NCBI RefSeq assembly: GCF_024213665.1
Contig: NZ_JANAVP010000008.1
Location: forward strand, 183,963-247,962
Length of the DNA stretch: 64,000 nucleotides
Direction of reading: 5' to 3'
Source of the DNA: Streptomyces sp. A3M-1-3
GTDB taxonomy: Bacteria > Actinomycetota > Actinomycetes > Streptomycetales > Streptomycetaceae
The stretch's first letter is position 1, and every line of letters starts with the position of its first letter. This document shows, piece after piece, positions 1 through 9,577 of this stretch. A program made the translations under genes and the position numbers. The notes beneath the pieces were generated by a model. The model made no database searches, had not been told where the DNA came from, and saw nothing but the letters and a program-made list of their open reading frames with translations.

Positions 1-2454
1 CTGCCCGCTCCCGAGGGGCTGGTGCGCGCCTTCCTGGACGCCGTCGCCGACGGGCTGCCGCGTTCCCCGGCGGCCCCTCTGGTCACCGCAGGCCCCGCCT
101 TCGCCGCCGTCGAGCCTCAGCACCTGCCGGAGCAGCGCACCTGGGCGGCGGACATCGCGGCCGGCCATGACGCGGGCGTACGGATCTCCCTGCGGGTGGA
201 GGTGCTGGGCCTGGCTGACGCCGCCGGGGAAGCCGCGGACGGCGAAGCCGGCCAGGGCCCGTCGTTCCGCGCCGTGCTGCAGATGCACAGCGTCGGCGAC
301 CCGGCCCTCGTGGCGGACGCCGCCGAGGTGTGGTCCGGGTCCGCGGTCGCCGCCCGCTTCGGACCGCGGGCCAGGATGGACGTACTGCTGGCCCTGCGGC
401 GGGCCGCCCGCACCTGGGCTCCGCTGAGGCCGCTGCTCTCCGCCGCCGTACCGGACTCCGTCGAGCTGGCCGACGAGGAGGTCACCGAGCTGCTGGGGCC
501 GGCGGCGCGTGCGCTCGCCGCGACCGGTGTGCAGGTGCACTGGCCCAAGCAGCTCGCCCGCAAGCTCACCGCGCGCGCCGTCATCGGCCCGCAGGCGGAC
601 GGCGAGCCCGGCGGCGAAGCCGGCGACGGAGCCGAAGGGAAGGCGGCCGAGGGGAAGGCGGCCGCCGGGCGGGCCGGCTCCGGCCTGCCCTCGTTCCTCT
701 CGGCCGACGCGCTGCTCGCCTTCAACTGGTGGTTCGCGTTGGGCGACCAGCAGCTCAGCCGGGCCGAACTGGACCGGCTCGCCGAGTCCACCAGGCCGGT
801 GGTGCGGCTGCGCGACCAGTGGGTGCTCATCGATCCGGAGGAGGCGCGCCGGGCCCGCGAGCGCCAGGACCGTAAGATCAGCCCGGTCGATGCGCTCGGC
901 GCCGCGCTGAGCGGTTCGGCGGAGGTGGACGGCCGGCGGGTCGACGTACAGGCGACCGGCTGGCTGGAGCGGCTGCGCGAACGCCTCGCCGACCCCGAGG
1001 CGCCGGACGCCCAGCCGGTCGCGCAGCCCGCCGCGCTCGCCGCGACCCTGCGCGACTACCAGCTGCGCGGGCTGAACTGGCTGGCCCGGATGACCTCGCT
1101 CGGCCTCGGCGGCTGCCTCGCGGACGACATGGGCCTGGGCAAGACCATCACTCTCATCTCGCTCCATCTGCACCGGCAGACCGACGAGTCGGCCGCCGGT
1201 CCCACGCTCGTCGTCTGCCCGACGTCGCTCATGGGCAACTGGCAGCGCGAGATCGAGCGGTTCGCGCCAGGAACCCCGGTACGCCGCTTCCACGGCTCCG
1301 CACGCAGCCTGGAGGCCCTGGGCGAGGGCGAGTTCGTCCTGACCACGTACGGCACCATGCGGCTGGAAGCGCAGCGGCTGGCCACCGTCCCCTGGGGCAT
1401 GGTCGTCGCCGACGAGGCGCAGCACGTCAAGAACCCGCGCTCCGGGACCGCCAAGCAGCTGCGCACCATCGGCGCGAAGGCGCGCGTCGCGCTCACGGGC
1501 ACGCCCGTGGAGAACAACCTCTCCGAACTGTGGGCCATCCTCGACTGGACCACCCCGGGACTGCTGGGCAGGCTCGGCACGTTCCGTACCCGTTATGCCC
1601 AGGCGGTCGAGAGCGGCAACGACCCGCACGCCGCCGAGCGGCTCTCCGCGCTGGTACGGCCCTTCCTGCTGCGCCGGCGCAAGTCCGACCCCGGTATCGC
1701 ACCGGAGCTGCCGCCGAAGACCGAGACCGACCGCGCGGTCTCCCTCACCACGGAGCAGGCCGGGCTGTACGAGGCGGTGGTGCGCGAGACTCTGGCGGAG
1801 ATCTCCGGCGCCGACGGCTTCGCGCGGCGCGGGCTGGTGGTGAAGCTGCTGACCGCGCTCAAGCAGATCTGCAACCACCCGGCGCAGTACCTGAAGGAGG
1901 AGCAGCCGCACATCGCCGGCCGCTCCGGAAAGCTGGAGCTGCTGGACGAGCTGCTCGACACCATCCTGGCGGAGGGCGCGAGCGTCCTCGTTTTCACCCA
2001 GTACGTACAGATGGCGCGGATCGTCGAGCAGCATCTCGCCGCCCGTGGGGTACCGACGCAGTTCCTGCACGGCGGTACCCCGGTGGCGCGGCGCGAGGAG
2101 ATGGTCCGCCGCTTCCAGGAGGGTGAAGTACCGGTCTTCCTGCTGTCGTTGAAGGCGGCAGGCACCGGGCTCAACCTCACCCGCGCCGGGCATGTCGTGC
2201 ATTACGACCGCTGGTGGAACCCGGCTGTCGAGGCGCAGGCGACCGACCGCGCGTACCGGATCGGCCAGACCCAGCCGGTGCAGGTCCACCGGCTGATCGC
2301 GGAGGGGACCATCGAGGACCGGATCGCCGACATGCTCACGCGCAAGCGGGAGTTGGCGGATGCCGTACTGGGCGCGGGCGAGGCAGCACTGACCGAACTG
2401 ACCGACGCCGAGCTGGCGGATCTGGTGGAGCTGCGAGGGGGCGGCTCGCGATGA
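1..2454 (+). CDS. SNF2-family DEAD/DEAH helicase, 5' end outside window
   Basis: ATP-dependent DNA translocase of the Swi2/Snf2 type. The reading frame is open from base 1, so the start lies upstream; a GTG at 22 is only the first possible internal start. Counting from that GTG, residues 1 to about 310 match the acidic N-terminal region seen in bacterial SNF2 proteins. Walker A (DDMGLGKT) is near residue 368, the DEAQ box near 463, the GTPVENN motif near 495, and the C-terminal helicase motif QATDRAYRIGQ near 740. The stop overlaps the next start (ATGA at 2451-2454), so the two genes are translationally coupled. This pairing with a SWIM protein is common in actinomycetes. The cellular role is probably DNA repair or nucleoprotein remodelling; the substrate is unknown. 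Confidence 0.9.
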   Translation: MPAPEGLVRAFLDAVADGLPRSPAAPLVTAGPAFAAVEPQHLPEQRTWAADIAAGHDAGVRISLRVEVLGLADAAGEAADGEAGQGPSFRAVLQMHSVGDPALVADAAEVWSGSAVAARFGPRARMDVLLALRRAARTWAPLRPLLSAAVPDSVELADEEVTELLGPAARALAATGVQVHWPKQLARKLTARAVIGPQADGEPGGEAGDGAEGKAAEGKAAAGRAGSGLPSFLSADALLAFNWWFALGDQQLSRAELDRLAESTRPVVRLRDQWVLIDPEEARRARERQDRKISPVDALGAALSGSAEVDGRRVDVQATGWLERLRERLADPEAPDAQPVAQPAALAATLRDYQLRGLNWLARMTSLGLGGCLADDMGLGKTITLISLHLHRQTDESAAGPTLVVCPTSLMGNWQREIERFAPGTPVRRFHGSARSLEALGEGEFVLTTYGTMRLEAQRLATVPWGMVVADEAQHVKNPRSGTAKQLRTIGAKARVALTGTPVENNLSELWAILDWTTPGLLGRLGTFRTRYAQAVESGNDPHAAERLSALVRPFLLRRRKSDPGIAPELPPKTETDRAVSLTTEQAGLYEAVVRETLAEISGADGFARRGLVVKLLTALKQICNHPAQYLKEEQPHIAGRSGKLELLDELLDTILAEGASVLVFTQYVQMARIVEQHLAARGVPTQFLHGGTPVARREEMVRRFQEGEVPVFLLSLKAAGTGLNLTRAGHVVHYDRWWNPAVEAQATDRAYRIGQTQPVQVHRLIAEGTIEDRIADMLTRKRELADAVLGAGEAALTELTDAELADLVELRGGGSR

Positions 2455-3746
2455 GCGGCGGATACGAGAACGAACGGCGCGAGAGCGAACGGCGCGAGAG
2501 CGAACGCACTTTCGCCGCGCTGCCGCCCGCGCGCGGCCGCGGCTTCGCTCAGAGCTGGTGGGGCCAGGCCTGGCTGAAGGCACTCGAAGACACGGCACTG
2601 GACAGCGAGCAGCTGAAGAGGGGCCGCAGCTACGCGCGGGAGGGCGCCGTCGGCGCGGTCTCGGTGCGGCCGGGGCGGATCACCGCGGTCGTACGGGACC
2701 GGGACCGGACCCCGCACCGCAGTGACGTCCTGCTGCAGCAGCTGACCGAGGAGGAGTGGGACCGGTTCCTCGACATGGCGGTCGACCGGGCCGGCCATAT
2801 CGCGGCGCTGCTCGACCGCGAGATGCCGCCGCACCTGGTGGAGGACGCGTCGGCGGCCGGCGTCGAACTGCTGCCGGGGATCGGCGATCTGGACCCGGAG
2901 TGCGACTGCGAGGCGTGGGATCTGTGCCCGCACACCGCGGCCCTCTGCTACCAGGTGGCACGGCTGCTGGACCAGGACCCGTTCGTACTGCTGCTGATGC
3001 GCGGCCGGGGTGAGCGCGAGCTGCTCGACGAGCTCCAGCTACGGAGTGTGAAGCGGGCGGCGCGTCGGCAGCCGGAGGGGGCGCTCGGGGACGAGGACGC
3101 GCCGGAGGGCGTCTGCGCCGCGGAAGCCTTCGCGGCGCGCGCCCTCCCGCCGCTGCCCGCCCTTCCCGCTCTCCCGGATGAGCCGGGCACGCCGCCGCCG
3201 CTCGACACCGAGACGGATCCGGCACCCGGAATCGACGTGGCAGCACTGGAGTTCCTGGCCGTGGCGGCGGCCGCGACGGCGCATCGGATGCTGGCGGAGG
3301 CCATGGCGCCCGGCCATGAACGGCACCCGTCGGAGGTGGAGTTGGCGCCGGAGCAGGACGCGGTACGGCTGGCCGCGTACGGACCGGGCGGACACCTCAC
3401 GGCACGGCTCGCGGCCGGCACGGGACGTGAGCGGGCCGAACTCGCCCTGGCCGTACGCGCCTGGGAGTACGGCGGCAGCGCCTCGCTCGCCGTGCTGGAG
3501 GAGGAGTGGTCCCCCGGGCCGGAGGCCATGGCCCGCGCCCGCGGGTCGCTCGACGCGGCCTGGGACGACGAACGCCCGCGGCTGCGCGCCGCGCGCAACC
3601 GCTGGACCGTGGTGGGCACCGAGACGCAGCTGCGTTACGGCCACGACGGCCGCTGGTGGCCATACCGCAAAGAGCGCGGCCGCTGGACCCCGGCGGGCCC
3701 CGCGGACCCCGACCCAGCGGCGGCACTCGCGGTCCTGACGGGCTAG
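2451..3746 (+). CDS. SWIM zinc-finger protein, helicase partner
   Basis: Protein of 431 aa. The start is taken as the ATG at 2451 because it overlaps the helicase stop by four bases, a usual coupling arrangement. A SWIM zinc-binding signature CxCx5CxH (CDCEAWDLCPH) lies near residues 150-161. The N-terminal part contains RGFAQSWWGQAW, which recurs in proteins encoded beside SNF2 helicases. A Pro/Ala-rich linker at about 220-260 leads to an Arg/Trp-rich C-terminal region. SWIM domains bind DNA or protein, so it probably acts with the helicase. No catalytic motif was seen. Confidence 0.85.
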   Translation: MSGGYENERRESERRESERTFAALPPARGRGFAQSWWGQAWLKALEDTALDSEQLKRGRSYAREGAVGAVSVRPGRITAVVRDRDRTPHRSDVLLQQLTEEEWDRFLDMAVDRAGHIAALLDREMPPHLVEDASAAGVELLPGIGDLDPECDCEAWDLCPHTAALCYQVARLLDQDPFVLLLMRGRGERELLDELQLRSVKRAARRQPEGALGDEDAPEGVCAAEAFAARALPPLPALPALPDEPGTPPPLDTETDPAPGIDVAALEFLAVAAAATAHRMLAEAMAPGHERHPSEVELAPEQDAVRLAAYGPGGHLTARLAAGTGRERAELALAVRAWEYGGSASLAVLEEEWSPGPEAMARARGSLDAAWDDERPRLRAARNRWTVVGTETQLRYGHDGRWWPYRKERGRWTPAGPADPDPAAALAVLTG

Positions 3747-4546
3747 CCGAGTGGGTCCGCAGTGCCATGGCCGGCCGCCGGCCGGCTGCAGGCGAGACGC
3801 CACTTTCGGCCTGGACGTGACCCAAGCCCACAGGCGGCAAGCAGGGTCGGGGCCGCTCGAGTGCGGGTTCACGCCCCGGAGGGGAACCGAAGGGGCCCAC
3901 GCACTGGCCCAGGGCGCCGGGCGGCCGAAGAGGGCAGGGGCCCCCGTCAGGCCGGCAGGCGGATCGTGCCGTTCCACTGCGCATCGCGCCCCGGCAGGGC
4001 GGACCAACGGAGCCAGCCGGATCGCCGGCGCCGCGCAGGCCCTCGGCTCCGGCCGGCCAAAGGGCGCCGGACCCGTCAGGCCGGAAGGCGGGGGCACGCG
4101 TTCGAGTGCGGGTCGCGCCCCGGAAGGAAGGGGCCAGCCGGAAAGCCCAAGCCGGCAGGCCGGCGACGCCGACCAACCGAAGGGCCGAGGCACCTCGGCC
4201 CGCAGGACGGGGCGGGCCGTTCGAGTGCGCGCGCCCCGGAAGGGGAACCGAAGGAGCCGGGCACGGCCCGACAGGACGACGGGGGTCGCAGGGCCGGCGG
4301 GCCGCGAGGCCGCATGGCGGCCGGGCAGGCCCGTGGGCCGGCGGCGTGGTCGGGTGGGCTTCGACCAGCGGCGCGCCCCGACGGCCGCGCGGGCCGACGG
4401 GCCGCCGGCCTGTCCGGCGGCTCGCCCGCACGCCCCGTGCTCGGGGCGCAAGCACGGGTGGGCCGTTCGGGTGCGGGGCCGGTTGGCCCGACGTACCGTG
4501 GCAGTGTCGGTCCAGATGGTCTTGGTACGGATGGCGGGAGCCCCCG
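3747..4546. repeat. GC-rich degenerate quasi-tandem repeat block, no gene
   Basis: This 800-base gap holds no convincing gene although several frames stay open because of the extreme GC content. A motif resembling GCCGTTCGAGTGCG followed by CGCGCCCCGGAAGG recurs near 3852, 3968, 4098, 4216, a weaker copy near 4356, and a partial copy near 4462. The spacing is about 106-140 bases. A second shared piece, CCCGTCAGGCCGG, occurs near 3943 and 4073. The repeats are imperfect and direct. Function is unknown; an RNA role or decayed tandem duplication are both possible. Confidence 0.6.
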
Positions 4547-4912
4547 ATGGCCGGTGAGATCTCCTTCTTCGAACTGGGCGTGGCGGACGCCGAGCAGGCC
4601 CGCACCTTCTACGGCGGTCTGTTCGACTGGGCCTTCGAGCCCGGCCCCTCCGACGGCGGCGGCTTCGCGATCCGGACGCCCCAGGTTCCCGGCGGGCTGC
4701 ACGGCGGGGACGCCGGCGCGAGCCCGTACGTGTTCTTCAAGGTCGACGACATCGAGGCCGCACTCGCGCGCGTCCTCGAGCTCGGCGGCACCGTCGAGGC
4801 GTTCGACTCCGGCGCGGACGCCGACTCGACCGCCCAGTTCGGGCACTTCAAGCTCTGCCGCGACAACCAGGGCTCCCCGTTCGGCCTGCACCAGCCGCCA
4901 CCTGCCCGCTGA
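4547..4912 (+). CDS. VOC-family (glyoxalase/bleomycin-resistance fold) protein
   Basis: Small protein of 121 aa with a single vicinal-oxygen-chelate domain. The opening ISFFELGVADAEQARTFYGG and the late GTVEAFDSG and GLHQPP stretches are typical of the family. The ATG at 4547 has a GGGAG element about seven bases upstream and starts exactly at the domain. It is cytoplasmic, with no signal peptide. VOC members include glyoxalases, dioxygenases and antibiotic-binding proteins, and the substrate cannot be told from sequence. It stands alone, convergent with xylA. Confidence 0.85.
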   Translation: MAGEISFFELGVADAEQARTFYGGLFDWAFEPGPSDGGGFAIRTPQVPGGLHGGDAGASPYVFFKVDDIEAALARVLELGGTVEAFDSGADADSTAQFGHFKLCRDNQGSPFGLHQPPPAR

Positions 4913-4921
4913 GCCGAGTGC

Positions 4922-6094
4922 TCAGCCGCGCGCCGCCAGCAGGTGGTCCATGGCGAGCTGGTCGAGGCGCTCGAAGGCCATGCCGCGCGCGGCAGCCGCG
5001 TCGACGTCGAAGTCCTCGAACGCGCCGCGGTCGGCGAGCAGTCCGGCCGCCGTCTCGCCTTCGTCCAGCGTCGGCCGCGCGAGTTCGTCGAGCCGCGAGG
5101 CCCGCAGCGCCTCCTGGACCTCCGGGTCGGCGCGGAAGGCGGCGGCCCGCTCCTTGAGGATCAGATAGTTGCGCATGCAGCCCGCCGCCGAGGCCCACAC
5201 CCCGTCGAAGTCCTCGGTCCGCGGCGGCTTGAAGTCGAAGTGCCGCGGGCCCGCGTAGCCCGCCGTCTCCAGCAGGTCGACGAGCCAGAACGCGGACCGC
5301 AGATCGCCCGCGCCGAAGCGCAGATCCTGGTCGTACTTGATGCCGTTCTGGCCATTGAGGTCGATGTGGAACAGCTTGCCCGCCCACAGCGCCTGCGCGA
5401 TCCCGTGCGGGAAGTTCAGTCCCGCCATCTGCTCGTGGCCGGTCTCCGGGTTGACGCCGAACAGCTCTGGCCGCTCCAGCCGCTCGATGAACGCCAGCGC
5501 GTGGCCGACGGTCGGGAGCAGGATGTCGCCACGGGGCTCGTTCGGCTTGGGCTCGATGGCGAAGCGCAGCGCGTAGCCCTGCCCGGTGACGTACTGCCCG
5601 AGCAGGTCGAAGGCCTCCTTCATCCGGTCCAGGGCCGCCCGTACGTCTTTGGCGGCGCCGGATTCGGCGCCCTCCCGGCCGCCCCACGCCACATACACCT
5701 GCGCGCCCAGCTCGGCGGCGAGGTCGATGTTCCGCATCGTCTTGCGCAGCGCGTACCGCCGCACGTCGCGGTCGTTCGCGGTGAAGGCGCCGTCCTTGAA
5801 GACCGGGTGGGTGAAGAGGTTGGTGGTGGCCATCGGCACCACCAGACCGGTGGCGTCCAGCGCCTGCCGGAAGCGTTTGACGTGCGACTCGCGCTCGGCC
5901 TCCGAGGCGCCGAAGGGGATCAGGTCGTCGTCGTGGAAGGTCACCCCGTACGCGCCCAGCCCGGCGAGGTGCCGTACGGCGTCGACGGGATCGAGGGCGG
6001 GGCGGCTGGCGTCGCCGAACGGGTCGCGGCCCTGCCATCCGACGGTCCACAGACCGAAGCTGAACCTGTCCTCGGGGGTCGGTGAATAGCTCAT
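4922..6094 (-). CDS. xylA: xylose isomerase
   Basis: D-xylose to D-xylulose isomerase, 390 aa, with the normal length and start of Streptomyces enzymes. Active-site landmarks are visible: the FHDDDLIPF segment carrying the catalytic His and Asp (about 54-57), the metal and lysine segment [12 protein letters not shown] (about 180-191), the [10 protein letters not shown] metal site, and the HIDLNGQNG and DFKPPR metal ligands. The ATG has a GAGGGAG Shine-Dalgarno. It is transcribed away from xylB across a 94-base shared promoter region, so the xylose pathway is split into two divergent units under the adjacent ROK repressor. Cytoplasmic, Mg/Mn/Co dependent. Confidence 0.97.
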   Translation of the reverse strand: MSYSPTPEDRFSFGLWTVGWQGRDPFGDASRPALDPVDAVRHLAGLGAYGVTFHDDDLIPFGASEAERESHVKRFRQALDATGLVVPMATTNLFTHPVFKDGAFTANDRDVRRYALRKTMRNIDLAAELGAQVYVAWGGREGAESGAAKDVRAALDRMKEAFDLLGQYVTGQGYALRFAIEPKPNEPRGDILLPTVGHALAFIERLERPELFGVNPETGHEQMAGLNFPHGIAQALWAGKLFHIDLNGQNGIKYDQDLRFGAGDLRSAFWLVDLLETAGYAGPRHFDFKPPRTEDFDGVWASAAGCMRNYLILKERAAAFRADPEVQEALRASRLDELARPTLDEGETAAGLLADRGAFEDFDVDAAAARGMAFERLDQLAMDHLLAARG

Positions 6095-6188
6095 TCGTGC
6101 TCCCTCGACTATTTCGTCATGGCCATTAACAAATTAGTATCCAGAGCAGCAGCATCACTGGGAAGAGTCCGCACGAACGGAGAGTCTG
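6095..6188. promoter_or_regulatory. divergent xylA/xylB promoter region with AT-rich dyad
   Basis: The only AT-rich stretch in this neighbourhood. At 6125-6138 lies an imperfect dyad, ATTAACAAATTAGT, with symmetric bases A.TAA....TTA.T. In a background above 70 percent GC this is a good candidate operator for the ROK-type xylose repressor encoded at 7640-8851. Both genes have purine-rich Shine-Dalgarno elements at the edges (GAGGGAG for xylA, GGAGAG for xylB). Confidence 0.55.
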
Positions 6189-7643
6189 ATGTCAGCACCC
6201 GAGGGGCCCGAGGGCCCGCTCGTCGTCGGCGTGGACAGTTCCACCCAGTCCACCAAGGCGCTGGTCGTCGACGCCGCGACCGGCGAGGTGGTGGCAAGCG
6301 GGCAGGCCCCGCACACCGTCAGCGGCGGCGCCGGCCGGGAGAGCGATCCCGAGCAGTGGTGGCAGGCGCTGTGCGCGGCCGTACGGAACTGCGGGCCCCT
6401 GGCGAGGCAGGCGGCCGCGATCTCCATCGCCGGCCAGCAGCACGGGCTGGTCACCCTGGACCGGGCGGGCCGGCCGGTCCGCCCGGCGCTGCTGTGGAAC
6501 GACGTACGCTCCGCCCCCCAGAGCGAGCGGCTGATCGAGCGGCTGGGCGGGCCGGGCGCCTGGGCGGAGCGGATCGGCAGCGTGCCGGGGCCGGCGTTCA
6601 CCGTGGCCAAGTGGGTGTGGCTGGCCGAGCGCGAGCCGGAGGCGGCGCGCGCGACAGCGGCCATTCGGTTGCCGCACGACTACCTCACCGAACGGCTCAC
6701 CGGACACGGCACCACCGACCGGGGCGATGCCTCCGGCACGGGCTGGTGGGCGGCCTCCACCGAGGCGTACGACGAGGAGGTACTCGCACTGGCGGGCCTC
6801 TCCCCCGCGCTGCTGCCCGAGGTGGTGCGGCCGCGCGAAGTGGCCGGCACCCTGCGGGACGCCTCGGACCTCCCGTTCTCCAAGGGCATCCTGGTGGCCG
6901 CCGGCACCGGCGACAACGCGGCGGCCGCGCTCGGCCTGGGCCTGCGTCCGGGCGGCCCACCGGTGCTGAGCCTGGGCACGTCCGGCACGGTCTTCGCGGT
7001 CTCGGAGCACCGGCCCGCCGATCCGACGGGCACCGTGGCCGGCTTCGCCGACGCGCGCGGCGACTGGCTGCCGCTGGCCTGCACGCTCAACTGCACGCTT
7101 GCCGTCGACCGGATCGCCACCCTCCTCGGCCGGGACCGGGAGGCGGTGGAGGCGGGCGGCGACGTGGTCGTGCTGCCGTTCCTCGACGGCGAGCGGACGC
7201 CCCACGCACCGCACGCGTCGGGGCTGCTGTACGGGCTGCGCCACGACACCTCACCGGGACAGGTACTGCAGGCCGCGTACGACGGAGCGGTGTACGCACT
7301 GCTCACCGCCCTCGACCGGGTCTGGGACGGCGGCGCCGAACCGGGCGCTCCCCTGCTGCTCATCGGGGGCGGCGCCCGTGGGGCGGCCTGGCTGGATACC
7401 GTGCGCAGGCTCTCCGGGCGGGCCGTACAGGTGCCCGACGCACAGGAGTTGGTGGCGCTCGGCGCCGCCGCACAGGCCGCGGGACTGGTGACCGAGGAGG
7501 ATCCGGCGGCGGTGGCGCGGCGCTGGGGCACGGCGCGCGGGCCGCTCCACGCGCCCCTGCCCATGGACACCGCGGCCCTGGACCGGATGGGTTCCGTACT
7601 CGCCGGCAGCGACGCGCTGTTCAGGCAGGAGAAGGGCCGATGA
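6189..7643 (+). CDS. xylB: xylulokinase (FGGY family)
   Basis: Phosphorylates D-xylulose to xylulose 5-phosphate for the pentose phosphate pathway; 484 aa, the family's usual length. The N-terminal phosphate loop GVDSSTQSTKALVV, the central GLRPGGPPVLSLGTSGT adenosine/phosphate segment, FLDGERTPH and the C-terminal GGGARGAAWLDTV all fit FGGY kinases. The ATG at 6189 follows GGAGAG. The stop overlaps the start of the ROK regulator (ATGA), so kinase and repressor form one operon. Confidence 0.95.
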   Translation: MSAPEGPEGPLVVGVDSSTQSTKALVVDAATGEVVASGQAPHTVSGGAGRESDPEQWWQALCAAVRNCGPLARQAAAISIAGQQHGLVTLDRAGRPVRPALLWNDVRSAPQSERLIERLGGPGAWAERIGSVPGPAFTVAKWVWLAEREPEAARATAAIRLPHDYLTERLTGHGTTDRGDASGTGWWAASTEAYDEEVLALAGLSPALLPEVVRPREVAGTLRDASDLPFSKGILVAAGTGDNAAAALGLGLRPGGPPVLSLGTSGTVFAVSEHRPADPTGTVAGFADARGDWLPLACTLNCTLAVDRIATLLGRDREAVEAGGDVVVLPFLDGERTPHAPHASGLLYGLRHDTSPGQVLQAAYDGAVYALLTALDRVWDGGAEPGAPLLLIGGGARGAAWLDTVRRLSGRAVQVPDAQELVALGAAAQAAGLVTEEDPAAVARRWGTARGPLHAPLPMDTAALDRMGSVLAGSDALFRQEKGR

Positions 7644-8851
7644 CAGGGCCGATGACCACCCCGCTCCCCCACACCCAGCAGGACATACGCCGGCGGAACC
7701 TCTCTCTGGTGATGCATGCCCTCGCCACACAGGGACCCCTCTCCCGGGCCACGGTCGCCGGCCAGATCGGACTGACCCGTGCCGCCGTGTCCTCCCTGGT
7801 GGACGAGCTGGTGCGCGGCGGACTTCTGGTCGAGCTGGGCCCGGAGCAGCCGTCCGGTACGGTCGGCCGGCCCGGCAGCGCTCTCGCCCTCGGCAAGCGG
7901 GGCCCGGTCGGCATCGGGGCCGAGATCGGCGTGGACCATCTCGCGGTGTGCGCGGTGGACCTGTGCGGCAAGGTGCGGGCCCGCGCGACGGCCGAGGGCA
8001 GCAACCGGGGTCGCCCGCCCGAGCCGGTGCTCAAGGAACTCGGCGAGCTGGTACGGCAGGTGACGGACGCGGCCCGCGGCTCGGGGCTGCGTCCGGCCGG
8101 GCTCGCCGTCGCGGTACCGGGACTGGTGGCACGGGGCACCCGGACGGTCGTGCGCGCACCCAACCTCGACTGGGCCGACGTCGACCTCGGCGCCGCATTC
8201 CCGTACAGCGGCGGGCTCAGCGTGGACAGTCTCAGCGTCGACAACGAGGCGAACCTCGGCGCGCTCGCCGAGTTGTGGATCGGCGGCGATCCCGCGCCGC
8301 AGGACTTCGTCCATGTCTCCGCCGAGATCGGCATCGGCGCCGCCGTCGTGGTCGAGGGCCGCCTGCTGCGCGGCACGCACGGATTCGCGGGTGAGCTCGG
8401 CCATGTGCCGGTCCGTCCCGAGGGGCCGCGCTGTCCCTGTGGCGGGCGCGGCTGTCTTGAGCAGTACGCGGGTGAGGAGGCCGTGCTGCGGGCAGCCGGG
8501 CTGGCGCAAGCAGCCGTGGGTCGCCCGGTCGACCTCCTCGCCGAGCGCGCGGACCGGGGCGATCCGGCGGTCCGGCGCGCCCTGCGCGGCGCGGGCGGCG
8601 CCCTGGGGATCGCACTGGCCGGTGCGGTCAATCTGCTCGACCCGCAGGCCGTGGTGCTCGGCGGTGCGCTGTCACGGCTCGCGCCGTGGCTGCTGCCCTC
8701 CCTGGAGCGGGAGTTGGCCCGGCGCACGGCGGATCCGGCCCGCCCCTCCCTGATCGTCTCGCGGCTGGGCTCCGAAGGGCCGCTGCTGGGCGCCGCGCAC
8801 TGCGTCGTACGGGCGGTCCTGGACGACCCCGCGGCGTACGCGGCCCGCTAA
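7640..8851 (+). CDS. ROK-family transcriptional repressor (XylR-type)
   Basis: Protein of 403 aa. The N-terminal winged helix-turn-helix (about residues 25-75, with LSRATVAGQIGLTRAAVSSL) is followed by a ROK sugar-binding domain. The zinc-binding ROK signature CPCGGRGCLEQYAG is intact. ROK repressors bind a sugar or sugar phosphate and release DNA. Its coupling to xylB and proximity to xylA make xylose the obvious effector, and it probably acts at the AT-rich dyad at 6125-6138. A second Met four codons in is an alternative start. The stop lies beside a short CCCCCGGGGG palindrome. Confidence 0.9.
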   Translation: MTGPMTTPLPHTQQDIRRRNLSLVMHALATQGPLSRATVAGQIGLTRAAVSSLVDELVRGGLLVELGPEQPSGTVGRPGSALALGKRGPVGIGAEIGVDHLAVCAVDLCGKVRARATAEGSNRGRPPEPVLKELGELVRQVTDAARGSGLRPAGLAVAVPGLVARGTRTVVRAPNLDWADVDLGAAFPYSGGLSVDSLSVDNEANLGALAELWIGGDPAPQDFVHVSAEIGIGAAVVVEGRLLRGTHGFAGELGHVPVRPEGPRCPCGGRGCLEQYAGEEAVLRAAGLAQAAVGRPVDLLAERADRGDPAVRRALRGAGGALGIALAGAVNLLDPQAVVLGGALSRLAPWLLPSLERELARRTADPARPSLIVSRLGSEGPLLGAAHCVVRAVLDDPAAYAAR

Positions 8852-8906
8852 CACCCCCGGGGGCGTCCTTCCGGGTCCGGGACCGCGCCACGTAACGTAA
8901 CCGTCC

Positions 8907-9503
8907 ATGGAGCACCGGGAGGAACACCCCAGCCGCAGACGCCTGTTGCGCGGCGCCGCACTCACCGCCGCGGCGGGCGTTCTGCTGCCGGGCGCGGGCG
9001 CCGCCTCCGCGGCCGACACCGACCATCCGCTCGCGCGCTGGTCGGGGGACTCCCCCACCAACTTCACGGCGTCGAACCGCCCTTCGGCCCACCCCGTACG
9101 GCGGCTGATCGTGCACATCACTCAGACGACGTTCACCGGCACCCTCGGGATCTTCCAGAACCCTCTCAAGAACGTCTCCGCGCACTACGTGATCCGCTCG
9201 TCCGACGGATACATCGCGCAGTGCATGCGCGAGCGGGACATCGCCTGGCATGCGGGCAACTGGGAGTTCAACGCCGACAGCATCGGCATCGAACACGAGG
9301 GCTGGGTCGACCGGCCGCGGTACTTCACCGACACGCTGTACGAACAGTCCGCGGCTCTCACCGCCGCGCTCTGCGGCACCTACGACATCCCCAAGACCCG
9401 TGAGCACATCATCGGCCACCACGAGGTCCCCGGCGCCACGCACACCGATCCGGGACCGCTGTGGGACTGGGTCCGCTACATCCGGCTGGTCAACCTCTCC
9501 TGA
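8907..9503 (+). CDS. Tat-exported N-acetylmuramoyl-L-alanine amidase (amidase_2 fold)
   Basis: Protein of 198 aa. The N terminus has a twin-arginine style signal (SRRRLLRG, hydrophobic stretch, then AASAAD as a likely cleavage site near residue 36). The mature part is a peptidoglycan-recognition type amidase: a zinc His in LIVHITQT, the substrate-site segment SIGIEHEGW, and the late His and Asp of HHEVPGATHTDPG. It should cleave the bond between muramic acid and the stem peptide in the cell wall. It is monocistronic as far as visible. The catalytic domain stands alone, with no added wall-binding domain. Confidence 0.9.
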   Translation: MEHREEHPSRRRLLRGAALTAAAGVLLPGAGAASAADTDHPLARWSGDSPTNFTASNRPSAHPVRRLIVHITQTTFTGTLGIFQNPLKNVSAHYVIRSSDGYIAQCMRERDIAWHAGNWEFNADSIGIEHEGWVDRPRYFTDTLYEQSAALTAALCGTYDIPKTREHIIGHHEVPGATHTDPGPLWDWVRYIRLVNLS

Positions 9504-9577
9504 CATCCGGGTGCTTGCCGGACCCACTGCGCCGCGACGACGATGAGCAGGGCCGAACGAGCGCCTGGGAGGCCGAG

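Noticed and set aside
3039..4605. Long minus-strand frames across the SWIM gene and the repeat block
   Set aside because: Extremely Arg/Pro/Gly-rich with no Shine-Dalgarno and no domain; produced by 75 percent GC.
4943..6085. A 380-codon plus-strand frame opposite xylA
   Set aside because: The minus strand encodes a full xylose isomerase with all active-site motifs; the plus frame is its complement.
8852..8866. CCCCCGGGGG palindrome after the ROK gene
   Set aside because: It has no loop and no following T-run, so it cannot form a usual terminator hairpin.
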